This document shows, in pieces, positions 14,917-16,247 of a stretch of DNA of 16,247 nt. Position numbers and translations under genes: made by a program. Within the stretch, counting starts at the first letter, position 1; the number at the start of each line of letters is the position of its first letter. Below the pieces are notes generated by a model. The model made no database searches and was not told the DNA's origin. It saw only the letters and a list, made by a program, of their open reading frames with translations. Source of the DNA: JBNLBT01 sp050303435 (GTDB lineage Bacteria > Pseudomonadota > Gammaproteobacteria > Xanthomonadales > Marinicellaceae); contig JBNLBT010000074.1 of the NCBI GenBank assembly GCA_050303435.1, positions 1-16,247 on the forward strand. The letters run 5' to 3'.

Positions 14917-15132
14917 TCAGTTGCTGAATTTGGCGACCTGGTCCAGCCGGGATTTCAGAACCTTCAGTTCGTGCAGCAATTGCTGGTAGCGGCCTGAATC
15001 GATTTGGTTGGCGAACGACAGCCGCACAATTTCGCGCCGGATGTCGTTGATCTGGGTTTTAAACTTAGAGTTGACGCGGGCGGTGTTTTGCCGTCTGCGG
15101 TCTCTGATTTTGCTCACGATTTCGCTTGTCAT
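14917..15132 (-). CDS. Small basic coiled-coil protein, unknown function
   Basis: The 71-residue product has no signal peptide or membrane helix and is almost entirely helical, with many Arg, Lys and Gln residues and heptad-like spacing of Leu/Ile/Val (IVSKIRDRRRQ, then INDIRREIVRL, then LLHELKVLKSRLDQV). It should be a short cytoplasmic coiled coil or helical hairpin. ATG 15132 is chosen because AGGAG lies eight bases upstream; the frame runs to 15258, but that extra part is a low-complexity Arg/Pro run. It sits between genes for exported proteins, so it may be a regulator or an accessory of that transcript, which I cannot test. I know no family. Confidence 0.65.
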   Translation of the reverse strand: MTSEIVSKIRDRRRQNTARVNSKFKTQINDIRREIVRLSFANQIDSGRYQQLLHELKVLKSRLDQVAKFSN

Positions 15133-15251
15133 GGTGGTTGCTCCTGTTGTGTTCAGTCGATGCCACGGGCGTTGTTCGACGCGTCGCGTGGGCGTTCGCC
15201 TGCAACGCCGGGCAGGGCATCTGGGTTTGTCTGGTGTGCGCCGCCGTGTGG

Positions 15252-15278
15252 GAGCCAAGGCGCCGTGCGCGGTGGCTC
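15252..15278 (-). other. Intergenic hairpin after the beta-helix gene
   Basis: Outer arms GAGCCA (15252-15257) and TGGCTC (15273-15278) pair perfectly, and an inner GCGC/GCGC pair (15260-15263 with 15267-15270) continues the structure with a CGT loop. It lies about 20 bases past the stop of the beta-helix gene. No T-run follows in the direction of transcription, so it may protect or partly terminate the message. Confidence 0.3.
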
Positions 15279-15298
15279 AGGTCCAGGGCGGGCGCGGA

Positions 15299-16247
15299 TT
15301 ACTCTGTTTCAAAGCCGCTTTTGAACAGAATGTCGTTGATTTCCACCGCGCCGATGTCGCAGCGGACGGTGCCGTCGGCGTCGCCGTCGAACGGCCGGGT
15401 GAAGCCGCGCTGATCGAGATCAGAGCACAGCTCGGGGTCGTTGGCGTCGATCACCGGGCTGTCGGCCAGCGGTCGGTGCGTGGGGGCGAAACCGCCGTTG
15501 TCCTGCAGCGGGCCGAGTTTGGCGTCGGCGACCGTGGTGTGGTTGCTGGCGAACGCATTGCAGCTGCCGTCGGTATCCAGATTGCCGATGTTGTCGGATA
15601 CAGGACTGATGTCGGTGAAATCGCAGTCCGCGACGCTGTTGTGGGCGATCACACTGTTGCTGATGAATGTTTTTTGCTGCGCATTGAACGTCACCAGGCC
15701 GAGGCCGGTGTTGTTGATCACGGTGGAATCTGCAATGGTCAGTGTGTGCGCACCGCCGTTGTTCATTTCAATCGCTGCACCGGGTGCTATGGTATCGGTG
15801 CTGGTGTTGCCGGAGACTGTGCTGGCAATCAACGTGCCGCCGGAACGGTAATAAATTCCGGCGCCATCTTCTGCGCTGTTGCCATGAATGGTTGATCGGG
15901 TCACAGTGCTCGAATTGTTGCGCGCATTGATGCCGCCGCCTTTGAACCCGGCCGTGTTGTTGGCCACGATGACCTGGTCCAAATGCAGTTCAGCATCCAT
16001 GGAAAACACCCCGCCGCCGTCGACAGTGCCGGCGCACCCATGCACCACGGTGTGCTCGATCAGCGTGTGTTCCTGGGTCATGATGCAACCGCCGCGGTTG
16101 TTGTTGATTGGTGAGGTGCCGTTGCCGCGGGTGAAGGTTAAACCGCGAATGACGACCGTTCGATCTGTACTGCTTTCGTCACTGACGGTCAGCACGCGGC
16201 TGGCGTCGTTGCCATCCAGGGTCAACAGGTGAGCGCCGGGGCCGTCC
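15299..16247 (-). CDS. Right-handed beta-helix / choice-of-anchor Q protein with GFE tail, 5' end missing
   Basis: The frame is open to the window edge (in-frame codons from 16246), so the N-terminus and any signal peptide lie outside. A TTG at 16225 is not the true start. The visible 315 residues show short parallel-beta-helix rungs, with repeated motifs such as GGGVFSMD, GGGINARNN and STIHGNS, alternating with Asn- and Ser/Thr-rich turns. This is the fold of adhesin-like and polymorphic outer-membrane-type proteins. Near the C-terminus is the choice-of-anchor Q signature: QDNGGFAPTHRPL, DSPVIDAND, D-Q-R-G-F-T-R-P-F-D-G and R-C-D-I-G-A-V-E. It ends N-D-I-L-F-K-S-G-F-E-T-E, the same tail as the propeller proteins downstream although the folds differ. 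Surface or secreted location is likely. Confidence 0.88.
   Translation of the reverse strand, partial: DGPGAHLLTLDGNDASRVLTVSDESSTDRTVVIRGLTFTRGNGTSPINNNRGGCIMTQEHTLIEHTVVHGCAGTVDGGGVFSMDAELHLDQVIVANNTAGFKGGGINARNNSSTVTRSTIHGNSAEDGAGIYYRSGGTLIASTVSGNTSTDTIAPGAAIEMNNGGAHTLTIADSTVINNTGLGLVTFNAQQKTFISNSVIAHNSVADCDFTDISPVSDNIGNLDTDGSCNAFASNHTTVADAKLGPLQDNGGFAPTHRPLADSPVIDANDPELCSDLDQRGFTRPFDGDADGTVRCDIGAVEINDILFKSGFETE

Noticed and set aside
15008..15895. Plus-strand open frame of 295 codons opposite the beta-helix gene
   Set aside because: The minus-strand product has a clear choice-of-anchor Q ending and beta-helix rungs, while the plus-strand translation shows no domain.

Overview
The window looks like a chromosomal segment of a Gram-negative gammaproteobacterium. 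My best guess is a relative of Lysobacterales/Xanthomonadales or of Marinicella-type marine bacteria. That guess rests on recalled family distribution (exported proteins ending in GFE, choice-of-anchor Q proteins, ECF sigma/kinase pairs) and on no search. No tRNA, rRNA, CRISPR array, integrase or insertion sequence is visible.

Left part (1-4984): a truncated unknown gene, a three-helix membrane protein, a reverse-strand exported DJ-1/PfpI-fold protein whose nucleophile cysteine is glycine, an exported PD40-type beta-propeller protein, and a DUF4267-like membrane protein. Then comes a compact three-gene plus-strand cassette of uncharacterised proteins (3485-4984), the last a likely zinc-binding protein. 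Just upstream of the cassette, on the minus strand, lies a 30-bp relic of the 3' end of a propeller gene of the kind found in the right half.

Middle (5117-8850): a minus-strand pair with a 4-base overlap, an ECF-type sigma factor followed by a transmembrane Ser/Thr kinase with a TPR-rich C-terminal half. A gene-free region of about 450 bases separates it from a plus-strand small membrane protein.

Right part (8995-16247): a minus-strand array of secreted-protein genes. In transcription order these are a right-handed beta-helix/choice-of-anchor Q protein (5' end outside the window), a 71-residue coiled-coil protein, three paralogous exported proteins made of ten TolB/PD40-like repeats, and a fourth paralogue reduced to three repeats by an internal deletion and broken by a frameshift. 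All the exported proteins in the array end in the same short tail, D-x-[IL]-[FY]-x-x-G-F-E, although the beta-helix protein is unrelated in fold to the propellers. The tail therefore behaves as a detachable module, and it is the most interesting signal here.

How the parts work together is partly inference. The array probably supplies envelope or extracellular proteins that diversify by duplication and by recombination between repeats. The sigma/kinase pair is a complete signalling module, but nothing in the sequence links it directly to the array.
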